From positions 2,181,001 through 2,245,000 of the forward strand of contig NZ_CP077097.1 in assembly GCF_014269225.2 (NCBI RefSeq): a stretch of 64,000 bases of DNA, given 5' to 3'. Below the pieces are notes generated by a model. That model was not told the DNA's origin. It was given only the letters and a program-made list of their open reading frames with translations, and did no database searches. Made by a program: the position numbers and the translations under genes. Below are positions 27,038 through 35,611 of the stretch, piece by piece (position 1 is the stretch's first letter; each line of letters opens with the position of its first letter). This DNA comes from Pseudomonas anuradhapurensis. GTDB taxonomy: Bacteria > Pseudomonadota > Gammaproteobacteria > Pseudomonadales > Pseudomonadaceae.

Positions 27038-27922
27038 ATGAACCCTTACGAAGACATGCGCATCTTTGCCCAAGTGATGGAAGCCGGCAGTTTCACTGCC
27101 GCTGCCGAGCGCCTGGGCATGTCCAAGCAATCGGTCAGCCGGCGCCTGATGCAGCTTGAAGAGCGCCTGGGTGTGCGCCTGCTCAACCGCTCCACGCGGC
27201 GCCTGGATGCCACCCCGCTGGGCCAGCACTACTACCAGTCGGCGCTGCGCCTGCTGGGCGAGGTGCAGCAGGTGGAGCATGACATCAGCGGCCAGGCCCA
27301 GGCCTTGCGCGGCACCTTGCGCCTGAGCGCGCCGCTGTCGTTCGCCATGGCCCACCTGGGCTGCCTGCTGACCGAGTTCCTGCAACTGCACCCGCAGGTC
27401 GATGTGGAGGTGGACTTGAGCGACCGCGCCGTGGACCTGATCGGCGAGGGCTATGACCTGGCGCTGCGGATTGGCGTGCTGGAGGACTCCAGCCTGATTG
27501 CGCGGCGTATTGCGAGTGTCGAGCGAATTTACTGCGCAAGCCCGGCGTACCTGCAAGCGCGGGGCGTACCAAGCCGCCCGGGCGAGCTGGCCGGGCACGA
27601 CTGCCTGCCTTACGGGCATGCGCGGCAGGTGCAATGGCAGTTCCACCAGGGTGGCAAGGCCCAGGCGCTGCAGGTGACCGGGCGCATGCGGGCGAACAAC
27701 GGCGAGTTGCTCAGGGATGCCGCGATTGCCGGGATGGGTGTGACTTACCTGCCAACCTTTATCGTTGCGCAGGCGTTGGCCGATGGGCGGCTGGTGACCG
27801 TGCTGGATGAGTGGCGCCCGCCGGCGTTGCAGCTGTCGGCGGTCTACCCACAGCACCGGCAGGTGGCGCGGCCGGTGCAAGGCTTTGTGGCCTTCCTGCG
27901 CGAGCGGTTGGTGCAGCTGTGA
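27038..27922 (+). CDS. LysR family transcriptional regulator
   Basis: 294 residues. The N-terminal winged helix reads MRIFAQVMEAGSFTAAAERL, GMSKQSVSRRLMQLEERLGV and LLNRSTRRLDATPLG, followed by an effector domain. Start MNPYEDMRIFA at 27038 matches the family; the ATG at 27014 adds eight residues. It is divergent from the exported esterase with a 146-bp gap and is its likely regulator. Confidence 0.92.
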   Translation: MNPYEDMRIFAQVMEAGSFTAAAERLGMSKQSVSRRLMQLEERLGVRLLNRSTRRLDATPLGQHYYQSALRLLGEVQQVEHDISGQAQALRGTLRLSAPLSFAMAHLGCLLTEFLQLHPQVDVEVDLSDRAVDLIGEGYDLALRIGVLEDSSLIARRIASVERIYCASPAYLQARGVPSRPGELAGHDCLPYGHARQVQWQFHQGGKAQALQVTGRMRANNGELLRDAAIAGMGVTYLPTFIVAQALADGRLVTVLDEWRPPALQLSAVYPQHRQVARPVQGFVAFLRERLVQL

Positions 27923-27959
27923 CAACCTGCAGAGCCTGCTACGGGCTATGCTTGCTGGC

Positions 27960-28361
27960 ATGAGCACAGCACCCCCTTTGCGCCAGCCTTGCCCCCCTGG
28001 CGCCTGCGATTGCGGCCGCGAACAGCTGGTCGACCACCCGCAGGCTGCCCAGCGCATCCTCCTGCTGACCCGGCAGGAGGAAAAGCGCCTGCTCGAACGC
28101 CTGGAAAACCTCAAGGACCTGGAAGACCTGCAACGCCTGCAGCAACGAATGTACGAAAACCTCGGCATCCGCGTGCACATTGCCCCCGGGTACAACGAAG
28201 TGCGGACCATGCGCGGCATCGTCATCGAACTGGATGATCAGCCTGGGCTGTGCCGCAAGACCCGGCAGTCGATTCCGGCGGCGATCCGCCGAGGGCTGGA
28301 GCGCAACCCGCAGGTTGCCTTCCGTTTGCTCGATAGCCATGATTTGCTGCGGGAAACCTGA
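27960..28361 (+). CDS. Conserved hypothetical protein with N-terminal CPPGACDC motif
   Basis: 133 residues from ATG 27960. The N terminus carries CPPGACDCGREQL, a short Cys cluster. A charged helical stretch follows (LLTRQEEKRLLERLENLKDL then EDLQRLQQRMYENLG, likely coiled coil), and then a compact basic C-terminal domain. There is no signal peptide or membrane segment. The Cys cluster hints at metal or redox binding. I do not recognise the family. It follows the LysR gene by 38 bp and is itself followed by a REP element, so it may be the last gene of that unit. Confidence 0.75.
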   Translation: MSTAPPLRQPCPPGACDCGREQLVDHPQAAQRILLLTRQEEKRLLERLENLKDLEDLQRLQQRMYENLGIRVHIAPGYNEVRTMRGIVIELDDQPGLCRKTRQSIPAAIRRGLERNPQVAFRLLDSHDLLRET

Positions 28362-28382
28362 AGGCCAGCCAAGCGCGGATCT

Positions 28383-28515
28383 TGTAGGAGCGGCCTTGCG
28401 TCGCGATCGGGCGCGCAGCGGCCGCTATATCTGCAACCGACAGTCTTCTGGCAGGTCAGGATCATCTGGAATGCGGCCGCTGCGCGCCCGATCGCGACGC
28501 AAGGCCGCTCCTACA
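28383..28515. repeat. REP-type 43-bp perfect inverted repeat pair
   Basis: 28383-28425 and 28473-28515 are exact inverted copies of a 43-bp unit starting TGTAGGAGCGGCCTTGCG, separated by 47 bases. The first 20 bases match the REP pair at 22136-22253 closely, while the distal part differs. Confidence 0.85.
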
Positions 28516-28528
28516 CGTGCCAGGCCGC

Positions 28529-28552
28529 TAATTTTTTCACCGCGTGCCACGT
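28529..28552 (+). promoter_or_regulatory. PvdS-type iron-starvation box upstream of mbtH
   Basis: TAATT-N16-CGT, preceded by GC, matches the PvdS/FpvI sigma-factor consensus TAAAT-N16-CGT with one mismatch. It lies 62 bp before the mbtH start. This agrees with pyoverdine-linked transcription of mbtH and the thioesterase. Confidence 0.7.
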
Positions 28553-28613
28553 CTACTACAAAGCTCCCCTGCGCCACGCGCGCAGTGGCATTCATCACTC
28601 AAGGAGACAGGCA

Positions 28614-28835
28614 ATGACTTCCGTTTTCGACCGCGACGATATCCAGTTCCAGGTAGTGGCCAACCACGAAGAGCAGTACTCGATCTGGCCCGACTACAAG
28701 GCCATCCCCAACGGCTGGCGCGCCGTTGGCAAGAGCGGCCTGAAGAAAGACTGCCTTGCCTACATCGACGAAGTCTGGACCGACATGCGCCCGCTGAGCC
28801 TGCGCCAGAAAATGGCCGAAGCCGCTGCCCAGTGA
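28614..28835 (+). CDS. MbtH-like protein (NRPS adenylation partner)
   Basis: 73 residues with the full MbtH signature: [22 protein letters not shown], and [17 protein letters not shown]. MbtH proteins bind adenylation domains of non-ribosomal peptide synthetases and are needed for their activity. In P. aeruginosa the pyoverdine locus has the same order, a MbtH gene (PA2412) beside a thioesterase gene (PA2411) and the fpv operon, as here. The PvdS-type box upstream supports iron-starvation control. Confidence 0.96.
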   Translation: MTSVFDRDDIQFQVVANHEEQYSIWPDYKAIPNGWRAVGKSGLKKDCLAYIDEVWTDMRPLSLRQKMAEAAAQ

Positions 28836-29551
28836 CCGCGCTGAACCTGCTGTGCCTGCCGTACTCCGGCGCCAGCGCCATGGTCTACAGCCGCTGGCGG
28901 CGCAAGCTGCCAGCGTGGCTGCAGGTGCGCCCGGTCGAACTGCCCGGGCGCGGTGCGCGCATGGCCGAGCCACTGCACACCGACCTGCAGGCCCTGGCCC
29001 GGCAACTGGCTGCCGAGCAACGCCTGGCGGCCAGTGCCCCTTATGCGCTGCTTGGCCACAGCCTGGGCGCGCTGCTGGCCTTCGAGCTGAGCCATGAGCT
29101 GCAAGCGCTGGGTTGCCCGCCGCCGCTGGCCCTGTTCGCGTGTGGAACCGCTGCGCCGACCCGTCGCGAGGACTACGAGCGCAACAATTGGCGCGAACCC
29201 AAGGGCGACGCCGAGCTGATCAGCGAATTGCGCGAACTGCAGGGCACGCCCGAGGAAGTGCTGGCCAACGCCGAGCTGATGAGCCTGACCTTGCCCATCC
29301 TGCGCGCCGATTTCCTGCTCTGCGGCACCTACGCCTACCGCCAGCGCGCGGCTTTGCAGTGCCCGCTGCACGTATTGGGTGGCGTGGACGACCGCGCCAG
29401 CGACGAGCAACTGCAGGCCTGGCGCCAGGAAACCCATGGGCCATTCTCACTGCAGATGTTCCCGGGGGGGCACTTCTTCATCCACGAACAGGAAGACCAG
29501 GTGCTCACTGCGCTGGTCGCATCGCTCGAACCGCTCCGGCTTTCCGCCTGA
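28832..29551 (+). CDS. Type II thioesterase associated with pyoverdine NRPS
   Basis: 239 residues starting at GTG 28832, which overlaps the mbtH stop (GTGA). Features of the type II (external) thioesterases: N-terminal [17 protein letters not shown], oxyanion region, nucleophile [12 protein letters not shown], and the catalytic histidine in MFPGGHFFI. These cytoplasmic enzymes remove wrong or stalled acyl groups from carrier proteins of non-ribosomal synthetases. Coupling to mbtH and nearness of pvdA indicate service in pyoverdine assembly, equivalent to PA2411. Confidence 0.93.
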   Translation: MTALNLLCLPYSGASAMVYSRWRRKLPAWLQVRPVELPGRGARMAEPLHTDLQALARQLAAEQRLAASAPYALLGHSLGALLAFELSHELQALGCPPPLALFACGTAAPTRREDYERNNWREPKGDAELISELRELQGTPEEVLANAELMSLTLPILRADFLLCGTYAYRQRAALQCPLHVLGGVDDRASDEQLQAWRQETHGPFSLQMFPGGHFFIHEQEDQVLTALVASLEPLRLSA

Positions 29552-29608
29552 TTGACGTCACCGCTTGCCTGGGTGAGGCTAGGCCTTTTTCCAGGCAAGG
29601 GGCAGGCA

Positions 29609-30160
29609 ATGCTGATCGATCCACACAAGGCGACGCTGCTGGTCGTCGACATCCAGGAGAAGCTCATCGGCGCCATGAGCGACCCTGCAGGCACCCGCGC
29701 ACGGGCCCGCTGGTTGCTGGCCGCAACTGCCGAGCTGGAGCTGCCGACGGTGATTTCCGAACAGTATCCCAAGGGCCTGGGGCATACCCTGGCCGAGCTG
29801 CTGGCCGTGGCGCCCGCCGCCGAGGTGGTGGAGAAAAGCCACTTTTCCTGCGTGGCCGCCGGCTGTCTGCCAGCCAGCCTGCTGGCGCGTGAGCAAGTGA
29901 TCGTCTGTGGCATGGAAACCCACGTCTGCGTGCTGCAGACCGTGCTCGGCCTGCTGGCGCTGGGCAAGCAGGTGTACGTGGTCGAGGACGCCTGCGACAG
30001 CCGCACCCCGGCGAGCAAGGCCGCCGGCCTGGCGCGCATGCGTGCGGCGGGCGCTCAGGTGGTGACCCGCGAGATGGTGTTGTTCGAGCTGATGGGCAGT
30101 GCCGGGCACCCGCTGTTCCGCCACATCAGCAAGACCTACCTGGTCGGTGAACAGCCCTGA
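29609..30160 (+). CDS. Isochorismatase-family cysteine hydrolase (YcaC-like)
   Basis: 183 residues. The catalytic triad of the family is visible: Asp in LVVDIQEKLIGAM, Lys in VVEKSHFSC and Cys in VCGMETHVCVLQTVLGL. This group hydrolyses amides or ester bonds of unidentified small molecules. It lies 57 bp after the thioesterase gene and overlaps the next gene by 4 bp, so the unit mbtH-thioesterase-hydrolase-DUF1615 may be one transcript. Confidence 0.9.
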   Translation: MLIDPHKATLLVVDIQEKLIGAMSDPAGTRARARWLLAATAELELPTVISEQYPKGLGHTLAELLAVAPAAEVVEKSHFSCVAAGCLPASLLAREQVIVCGMETHVCVLQTVLGLLALGKQVYVVEDACDSRTPASKAAGLARMRAAGAQVVTREMVLFELMGSAGHPLFRHISKTYLVGEQP

Positions 30161-31239
30161 ACGGCCGGATACTGGCGATCGGGCTGATGGCCCTGGCGCT
30201 GCTGCAAGGTTGCGCCGGGCGCCGTGAGCAAGCACCCGAAGCAGACCCGGCCAAGGTCCGCGCGCAACTGCTGCGGTTGTTGCCCGCCCAGGCCAGGGAC
30301 CGCGAGGGCTGGGCCAGGGACATTCAGCAGGCATTCGAAACCCAGCGCATTGCCCCGAGCAAGAGCAACCTGTGCGCGGTGCTGGCCGTGACCGAGCAGG
30401 AGTCGACCTTCAACGCCGACCCGCAGGTGCCCAACCTGGGGCGCATTGCCCGCGAGGAAATCGACCGCCGTGCCGCACGCCTGCATATTCCCAGGCTGCT
30501 GGTCGATGGGGCGCTGAAGACCCCTTCGGCCAATGGCAAGAGCTACCAGCAGCGGTTGCAGGCGGTGCGCAGCGAGAAGCAGCTGAGCGAACTGTACGAT
30601 GAGGTCATCGCCCGCGTGCCGCTGGGCAAGACCTTGCTCGATGGGTTGAACCCGGTGCATACCGGCGGGCCGATGCAGGTCAGCATCGACTTTGCCGAAC
30701 AGCATGCGCGCGATTACCCCTACAGCTACACCGGCAGCATCCGCCAGGAGGTGTTCACCCGGCGTGGCGGCATGTATTTCGGCATCGCCCACTTGCTGGG
30801 TTACCCGGCGAACTACGAACGCCAGCTGTATCGCTTTGCCGATTTCAATGCGGGCTGGTACGCCAGCCGCAACGCGGCCTTCCAGGCAGCACTGAGCAAG
30901 GCGAGCGGGGTGACACTGGCGCTCGACGGGGACCTGGTTGTACCGGGCTCGATCATGCCGGGGGCCACCGAACAAGCGGCGCGCAAGCTTGGTACCCGAC
31001 TCGGGTTGCGCAACCCGCAGATTCGCCGCCAGCTTGAGCAGGGCGACCGCCTGGCATTCGAGGACAGCGACCTGTACAGCGGTGTATTCGCCCTGGCCGA
31101 TGCTGTGGCGGGCAAACCGCTGCCACGGGCGGTGTTGCCGGGGATCGAGCTGAAGAGCCCGAAGATCACCCGCAAGCTGACCACGGCGTGGTTTGCCGGA
31201 CGGGTAGATGAGCGCTATCAGCGCTGCATGAAGCGTTAG
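30157..31239 (+). CDS. DUF1615 family lipoprotein
   Basis: 360 residues if started at CTG 30157, which overlaps the previous stop (CTGA) and has GGTGA six bases upstream. This start gives a complete lipoprotein signal, LNGRILAIGL then MALALLQGC, with the basic n-region. The ATG at 30187 leaves only eight residues before the lipobox Cys, too short for export. The mature protein matches the DUF1615 family (VTEQESTFNADPQVPNLGRI, GPMQVSIDFAE, RRGGMYFGIAHLLGYP), and the ExSTF and GPMQVS segments resemble lytic-transglycosylase-like folds. The role is unknown. Confidence 0.82.
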   Translation: MNGRILAIGLMALALLQGCAGRREQAPEADPAKVRAQLLRLLPAQARDREGWARDIQQAFETQRIAPSKSNLCAVLAVTEQESTFNADPQVPNLGRIAREEIDRRAARLHIPRLLVDGALKTPSANGKSYQQRLQAVRSEKQLSELYDEVIARVPLGKTLLDGLNPVHTGGPMQVSIDFAEQHARDYPYSYTGSIRQEVFTRRGGMYFGIAHLLGYPANYERQLYRFADFNAGWYASRNAAFQAALSKASGVTLALDGDLVVPGSIMPGATEQAARKLGTRLGLRNPQIRRQLEQGDRLAFEDSDLYSGVFALADAVAGKPLPRAVLPGIELKSPKITRKLTTAWFAGRVDERYQRCMKR

Positions 31240-31249
31240 CAGGGGCTCG

Positions 31250-31297
31250 CCTGTGCCAGCCTGTGCGCAGTTCTACTCGCGAACAGGCCGGCACAGG
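31250..31297. terminator. bidirectional hairpin between DUF1615 and fpvF
   Basis: CCTGTGCCAGCCTGT (31250-31264) pairs with ACAGGCCGGCACAGG (31283-31297) with one mismatch in the 63-bp gap between the two convergent transcription units. No T-run. Confidence 0.55.
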
Positions 31298-31302
31298 TCA
31301 CT

Positions 31303-32166
31303 TCAGCCTCCGCTCAGTGCGCCCACCACCTGGTCGACACTGGCCTCCAGTCCGGCAAAGGCATCTTCAGGGTCGCTCTCCACCACCACCAGCTTCGCCC
31401 CGGCGGCCCTGATCACCTCGATCACCGCCGGCTCCGGCTGGCGGTGGTCCAGCACCACTGCCACCTCCTGGGTCTTCAGGTTCTGCTCCAGCGCCTGCAG
31501 CGCGGCGGCATCCCATGCGGCCGGCAGCGGTTGCTCCAGCACATCCAGGTTCAGCCCACTGGCCAGGTAGCCCAGGCGCTCCGACAGGTTCACCACGGTC
31601 AGGTTGTCGGCCTTGGCCAGGCGCGTCTGGCTGCTGGCGGCAAGTTCCAGCAACTGGCGCTTGAGCCTGGCCAGGTTGCCCTGGATCGTCGTCTTGGCTT
31701 CCGGCGCCAGCCGTCCCAGGTCGTTGGCCATTACGTCGGCCATGCGCCCAAGGTTGCTCGGGTTCAGCCAGGGGTAGGCGCCATAGGCATCGTCACCGGT
31801 GACGGCAATGCCTGGCAGCGCGCCGTCCAGCGGCCGTGCGGCGTCGATTTCGACAATACGGATATTGCTGCGCCGGGCCATCGGGTACAGCGGGTCGTCA
31901 CGCCAGATCGAACGCAGGCCGATCACTGCATCGGCCTGCTGCGCGGCCTTATCCAGGTTGGCGCCACCACGTCCGCTGAAATACGCGGGCTGACGGCTGG
32001 CCGGCAGGTTGGCCGGCGCCGCGCGGGTGAGCTGTACCGCAGTGCCGTCGAGCAGGGCACTGGCCAGGCTGTGAGTGACCGGCAGGCTGGTCAGCACCTG
32101 GGTGGCGAAACACAGCGATGGCAAGCCGGCCAGGGCCAGCGCCAGGGTCAGGCGTTTAAGGTTCAT
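31303..32166 (-). CDS. fpvF: FpvF-like periplasmic binding protein of the ferripyoverdine system
   Basis: 287 residues. The signal peptide MNLKRLTLALALAGLPSLCFA is followed by a ZnuA/TroA-like cluster A-I binding fold (LPVTHSLASALL, DDAYGAYPWLNPSN, VVLDHRQPEP). Its metal-binding residues are fewer than in true zinc binders, as in FpvF of P. aeruginosa, which binds ferripyoverdine together with FpvC. It is the last gene of the fpvGHJKCDEF operon and overlaps fpvE by 4 bp. Confidence 0.85.
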   Translation of the reverse strand: MNLKRLTLALALAGLPSLCFATQVLTSLPVTHSLASALLDGTAVQLTRAAPANLPASRQPAYFSGRGGANLDKAAQQADAVIGLRSIWRDDPLYPMARRSNIRIVEIDAARPLDGALPGIAVTGDDAYGAYPWLNPSNLGRMADVMANDLGRLAPEAKTTIQGNLARLKRQLLELAASSQTRLAKADNLTVVNLSERLGYLASGLNLDVLEQPLPAAWDAAALQALEQNLKTQEVAVVLDHRQPEPAVIEVIRAAGAKLVVVESDPEDAFAGLEASVDQVVGALSGG

Positions 32167-33062
32167 GCCGGGTTTCCTTGCAGGTGGGGGACGAGGGCGC
32201 GGGCCAGCGCAGCCAGGGCAAAGCAGATGCCGGCCACCAGGATGATCGCGGCACCCGACGGCACCGGCAGGTCGAAGACGATCGGCAGCAGGATGCCGAG
32301 CAGCGTACTCAGGGTGGCGATCAGCACCGAGAGGAAGAAAAAGCCCTTGAGCGACTGGCTTACCAGGCGCGCAGCGGCGGCCGGGATCACCAGCAGCGCC
32401 CCGACCAGGATCGCCCCGATCACCTTGACCGCCGCTACTGTCACCAAGGTCACCAGCACCACGAACAAGTAGTCCAGGGTCTTCACCGCCACCCCGCGCA
32501 CCGCCGCCAGCTGCGGGTTGAAGCTGGCCAACATGATGCGGTTGTACAGGGGCACGGCCAGGGCCAGCACCAGCAGCGCGACGATGCCCAGCACCAGCAG
32601 GTCCTGGCCGCTCACGGTCAGCACCGAGCCGAACAAGACATTTTCCAGGATATGCACATTGATTTTGCCCGCCAGCATCAGCAGCAGGCTGGCGCCGAGT
32701 GCCAACGACACCGAGAGGAACACGCCGATCAGCGTGTCCGGCGATAGCCCGGTACGGTTGCGCAGGAAGTTGAGCAGCAGGCCAAACAGCAGGCAGTAGC
32801 CGAACAGGCTGCCGTACGGGCCTGTGTAGGGTTCGCCCAGCAGAATGCCGATGGCCACGCCGGTCAGCGCGGCATGGCCGACCGCCTCGGAGAAGAACGC
32901 GAAGCGCTTGACCACCACCAGGGTACCCAGGCCGCCCAGTACCGGGCCGATCATCAGGCCTGCCAGCAAGGCGTTGACCACGAAACCGTAGGCCAGTGCC
33001 TCGGGCAGGTAGCCGGCCGTGGCCCAGCCCTGGACCAGCAGGCGCAAGGATTCAACACTCAT
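32163..33062 (-). CDS. fpvE: FpvE-like ABC permease for iron released from pyoverdine
   Basis: 299 residues with about eight membrane helices. It belongs to the ABC-3 (ZnuB/TroC) metal permease family: LGTLVVVKRFAFFSEAVGHA, ENVLFGSVLTVSGQDLL and VGALLVIPAAAARL are family hallmarks. ATG 33062 overlaps the ATPase stop (ATGA). Gene order identifies it as fpvE, which brings the iron released in the periplasm across the inner membrane. Confidence 0.88.
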   Translation of the reverse strand: MSVESLRLLVQGWATAGYLPEALAYGFVVNALLAGLMIGPVLGGLGTLVVVKRFAFFSEAVGHAALTGVAIGILLGEPYTGPYGSLFGYCLLFGLLLNFLRNRTGLSPDTLIGVFLSVSLALGASLLLMLAGKINVHILENVLFGSVLTVSGQDLLVLGIVALLVLALAVPLYNRIMLASFNPQLAAVRGVAVKTLDYLFVVLVTLVTVAAVKVIGAILVGALLVIPAAAARLVSQSLKGFFFLSVLIATLSTLLGILLPIVFDLPVPSGAAIILVAGICFALAALARALVPHLQGNPA

Positions 33063-33808
33063 CAGGCACGCCCCTCGCTGCGCGGGTGAACGGAGAACAG
33101 CCCCAGCAGGCGCTCCGGGGTCAGCGCCTGGGCCGGCGGGGCATCGAACAGCACCTGGCGGTTCAGGCCGGTCACCCGGTCGCTCAGGCGCAGCACGGCC
33201 TGCAGGTCGTGCTCGATCCACAGCACGGTGGTACCGGCCTGGCGCCAGCTGCGCAGCAACTGTTCGAACACCTGGATACCGGCTTCATCAAGGGCCGACA
33301 TCGGCTCGTCCAGCACCAGCAACTGCGGTGCCGGGACCAGGCCCTGCGCCAGCAGCACGCGCTGGCGTTCGCCACCCGACAGCGCGCCCATGCGCCGCTT
33401 GCGCTTGTCGAGCATGCCGACCCGCGCCAGGGCCGCGTCGATGGCCGGCTGCACTTGCCGCGACAGGCCGAGGAAGGCCGGGCGGCGCTGGCACAGCGCG
33501 GCCATGAAGTCGTCCACGGTCATTGGCAGGCCACGGTCGAACTCCAGCGCCTGTGGCACGTAACCGATCACCTGGTGTTCTGCGGGCCAGTGCAAGGTCA
33601 ACTGGCCCTGGTGCGGCATCTGCCCGAGCAGGGTCTTGATCAACGAGCTCTTGCCAGCGCCGTTGGGGCCGACGATGGCGTGCACGCTGCCGGCGGCCAC
33701 GCTGAAGCTGACCTGGTCGAGGATACGGGTGCCGCCCAGTCTCAGGTCGATACCGGCGAACTCTATGCGTGGCCCGCAGGCCGCCAGCAGGTTGGCCGCG
33801 GCGGTCAT
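33062..33808 (-). CDS. fpvD: FpvD-like ABC ATPase
   Basis: 248 residues. Walker A GPNGAGKSS, signature LSGGERQR and Walker B LLVLDEPMSALDEAG are intact. It resembles metal-type ZnuC/TroB ATPases. It energises the FpvE permease. It overlaps both neighbours by 4 bp or less. Confidence 0.88.
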   Translation of the reverse strand: MTAAANLLAACGPRIEFAGIDLRLGGTRILDQVSFSVAAGSVHAIVGPNGAGKSSLIKTLLGQMPHQGQLTLHWPAEHQVIGYVPQALEFDRGLPMTVDDFMAALCQRRPAFLGLSRQVQPAIDAALARVGMLDKRKRRMGALSGGERQRVLLAQGLVPAPQLLVLDEPMSALDEAGIQVFEQLLRSWRQAGTTVLWIEHDLQAVLRLSDRVTGLNRQVLFDAPPAQALTPERLLGLFSVHPRSEGRA

Positions 33809-34707
33809 GTGCGGTTCTCCTGGATGGCGCGCACGACGGTGTCGAGGTTGCGCTGCATTTCCACTTCGTACTTGTCCTGGGTGTATTCGCCATAGGAGAT
33901 GTGCGTGAGCGGGTAAAGGCGCACGCCGGATTCACGCTGGATGGTTTCGACATAGGCCGACGGGAAGTCCATTTCCGAGAAGATCACTCGCACATCCAGG
34001 GCCTTCAGCTGGTCGATGGTTTTCTTCAACTGGGCCGGGCTGGGCTCGATGCCATGGGCTGGCTCGACCACGGCCGTCACCTCCAGGCCGAAGTCGCGCA
34101 CCAGGTAGTCGTAGGCGGCATGGATGGTCGCCACCCGGAAACTGGCGCCGGGCGCTTCGGTGACCTTGGCCAGGGCTTCGGCCCGCAGGGTGCGCAAGCG
34201 CTTGGCGTAGGCACGGGCATTTTGCGTGTACAGCCGGGCGTTGTCCGGGTCGAGCTTGCCCAGCTCGCGAGCGATATTGTTGACCTGGGCGATGCTGGTG
34301 CTGATCGACAGGAAGGTGTGCGGGTTGACCACCTTGCCGGCACCACGGGCGGCAATGCCGGTGGCCGCCAGCAACGGTACGTTCTGGTTGGCCTCGATGG
34401 TCGGGATGGCGGGCTTCTCGCTGGCGGCGATCATGCGCTCGGCAAAATCGTCATGGCCGACGCCGTTGAGCACCACCACATCCAGCGTGCCGATGCGCTT
34501 GATGTCTTGCGCCCGGGGTTCGTAGGCATGCGGGTTGAAACCTGCCGGGATCAACGGCACCACTTCGGCCTTGTCGCCGACGATGTTGCGCACATAACTG
34601 TAGTAGGGGTGCAGGGTGATGCCGATGCGCAGCGGCTTGCCGTTATCGGCCAGGGCCGGTGTCGGCAGGGCAAGTGCCAGAAGCAGGGCGAGGGCGGAGC
34701 GGAACAT
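33805..34707 (-). CDS. fpvC: FpvC-like periplasmic metal-binding protein
   Basis: 300 residues with the signal peptide MFRSALALLLALALPTPALA. Cluster A-I metal-binding fold with candidate ligand histidines in GITLHPYYSYV, GFNPHAYEPRA, VNPHTFLS and ATIHAAYDYL, and an acidic residue in FSEMDFPSAY. P. aeruginosa FpvC acts with FpvF to bind ferripyoverdine and receive iron. It is 17 bp downstream of fpvK, the only non-overlapping junction in the operon. Confidence 0.88.
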   Translation of the reverse strand: MFRSALALLLALALPTPALADNGKPLRIGITLHPYYSYVRNIVGDKAEVVPLIPAGFNPHAYEPRAQDIKRIGTLDVVVLNGVGHDDFAERMIAASEKPAIPTIEANQNVPLLAATGIAARGAGKVVNPHTFLSISTSIAQVNNIARELGKLDPDNARLYTQNARAYAKRLRTLRAEALAKVTEAPGASFRVATIHAAYDYLVRDFGLEVTAVVEPAHGIEPSPAQLKKTIDQLKALDVRVIFSEMDFPSAYVETIQRESGVRLYPLTHISYGEYTQDKYEVEMQRNLDTVVRAIQENRT

Positions 34708-34724
34708 GGGCGGAGTCCTTGGGT

Positions 34725-35294
34725 TCAGTGACGGTGTTCGCGGGTGACCCCGGCGTCGTAATGGCTGACCACCTGCCGCCAGCCGGCCGCGATCAGTGCG
34801 GCCTGGCTGAGGTCGCCTGGCGGCACAGCGATGGTGTCGCGGCGTAGCCAGACATCCGCCTCGCCAGCGCTGTCGCTCGGCACGATCAATAGCAGGCTGC
34901 CGGCTACTTCCGGGGCCTGGCTGCGACCCAGGTAGGCACCGGCCTGCAGCCACGACCACTGATGGCTGCCGCGGCGCTGGCTGCCGGTGTCGGCCACGAA
35001 CGGTGGCAGGCCTTCCTCGGCCAGGCCGCTCACGCTGGGGACGGCGGCGGTTTCTTCACGCAGCAGGCGGATTTCGTCGAAGGCCACCCGCAGGTCGGTG
35101 TACAGGCCTTGCTCGGCGGCGGTGAGGTCGCGCCGGGCATCGATCTGGTGGCTGGCGATGGCCTGTTCGTCCTCGCGCTCACCGCGCACCAGCACCACGC
35201 TGGCGGCGAGCGCCACGATCAGCAGGCTGACCAGCAGCACGTAGAGGGTTTCGTGCCCGGCACCGGCCGGGCGGATCACTTGGCAGCGGCTCAT
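34725..35294 (-). CDS. fpvK: FpvK-like inner-membrane protein (DUF6162)
   Basis: 189 residues with one N-terminal membrane helix (TLYVLLVSLLIVALAASVVL) and a periplasmic remainder with a helical hairpin (DEQAIASHQIDARRDLTAAE). The position between fpvJ and fpvC matches fpvK (PA2406) of the pyoverdine iron-release system, where it associates with the FpvG reductase. It overlaps fpvJ by 4 bp. Confidence 0.82.
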   Translation of the reverse strand: MSRCQVIRPAGAGHETLYVLLVSLLIVALAASVVLVRGEREDEQAIASHQIDARRDLTAAEQGLYTDLRVAFDEIRLLREETAAVPSVSGLAEEGLPPFVADTGSQRRGSHQWSWLQAGAYLGRSQAPEVAGSLLLIVPSDSAGEADVWLRRDTIAVPPGDLSQAALIAAGWRQVVSHYDAGVTREHRH

Positions 35295-35611
35295 GGCTGG
35301 ACGATGTCGGCGTGGTCGACTTCCACCACATGCCCGGGGCCAGCATCGAACAGCACATAGAACTCGCCGTCCGGGCGCTTGAAGGTCAGCGTCGAGTCCT
35401 CACCGAGCTTGCCGCCGACCAGTACCTGTTCGTCGTAGCCGATTACATCCAGCGTCACCCCGGGGGCAGCGCTGCCGTCAGAGAAGCCCCCGGTGCACTT
35501 GACCTGGCCATCGGCCAGTCCTTCGCATTCGCACATCGGGTTGTGTGCCAGGGCGGGGCCAGCGCCCAGCACCAGCACAGGCAGGGCGAGGATGCGCAAC
35601 AGGTGTCTCAT
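35291..35611 (-). CDS. fpvJ: FpvJ-like small periplasmic protein
   Basis: 106 residues. The signal peptide MRHLLRILALPVLVLGAGPALA is cut before HNPMCECEGLADGQVKCTGG, a His/Cys cluster (CECxxxxxxxxxC) that could bind a metal or form disulfides. A small beta domain follows. The order and size match fpvJ (PA2405). It overlaps fpvH and fpvK by 4 bp each. Confidence 0.82.
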   Translation of the reverse strand: MRHLLRILALPVLVLGAGPALAHNPMCECEGLADGQVKCTGGFSDGSAAPGVTLDVIGYDEQVLVGGKLGEDSTLTFKRPDGEFYVLFDAGPGHVVEVDHADIVQP

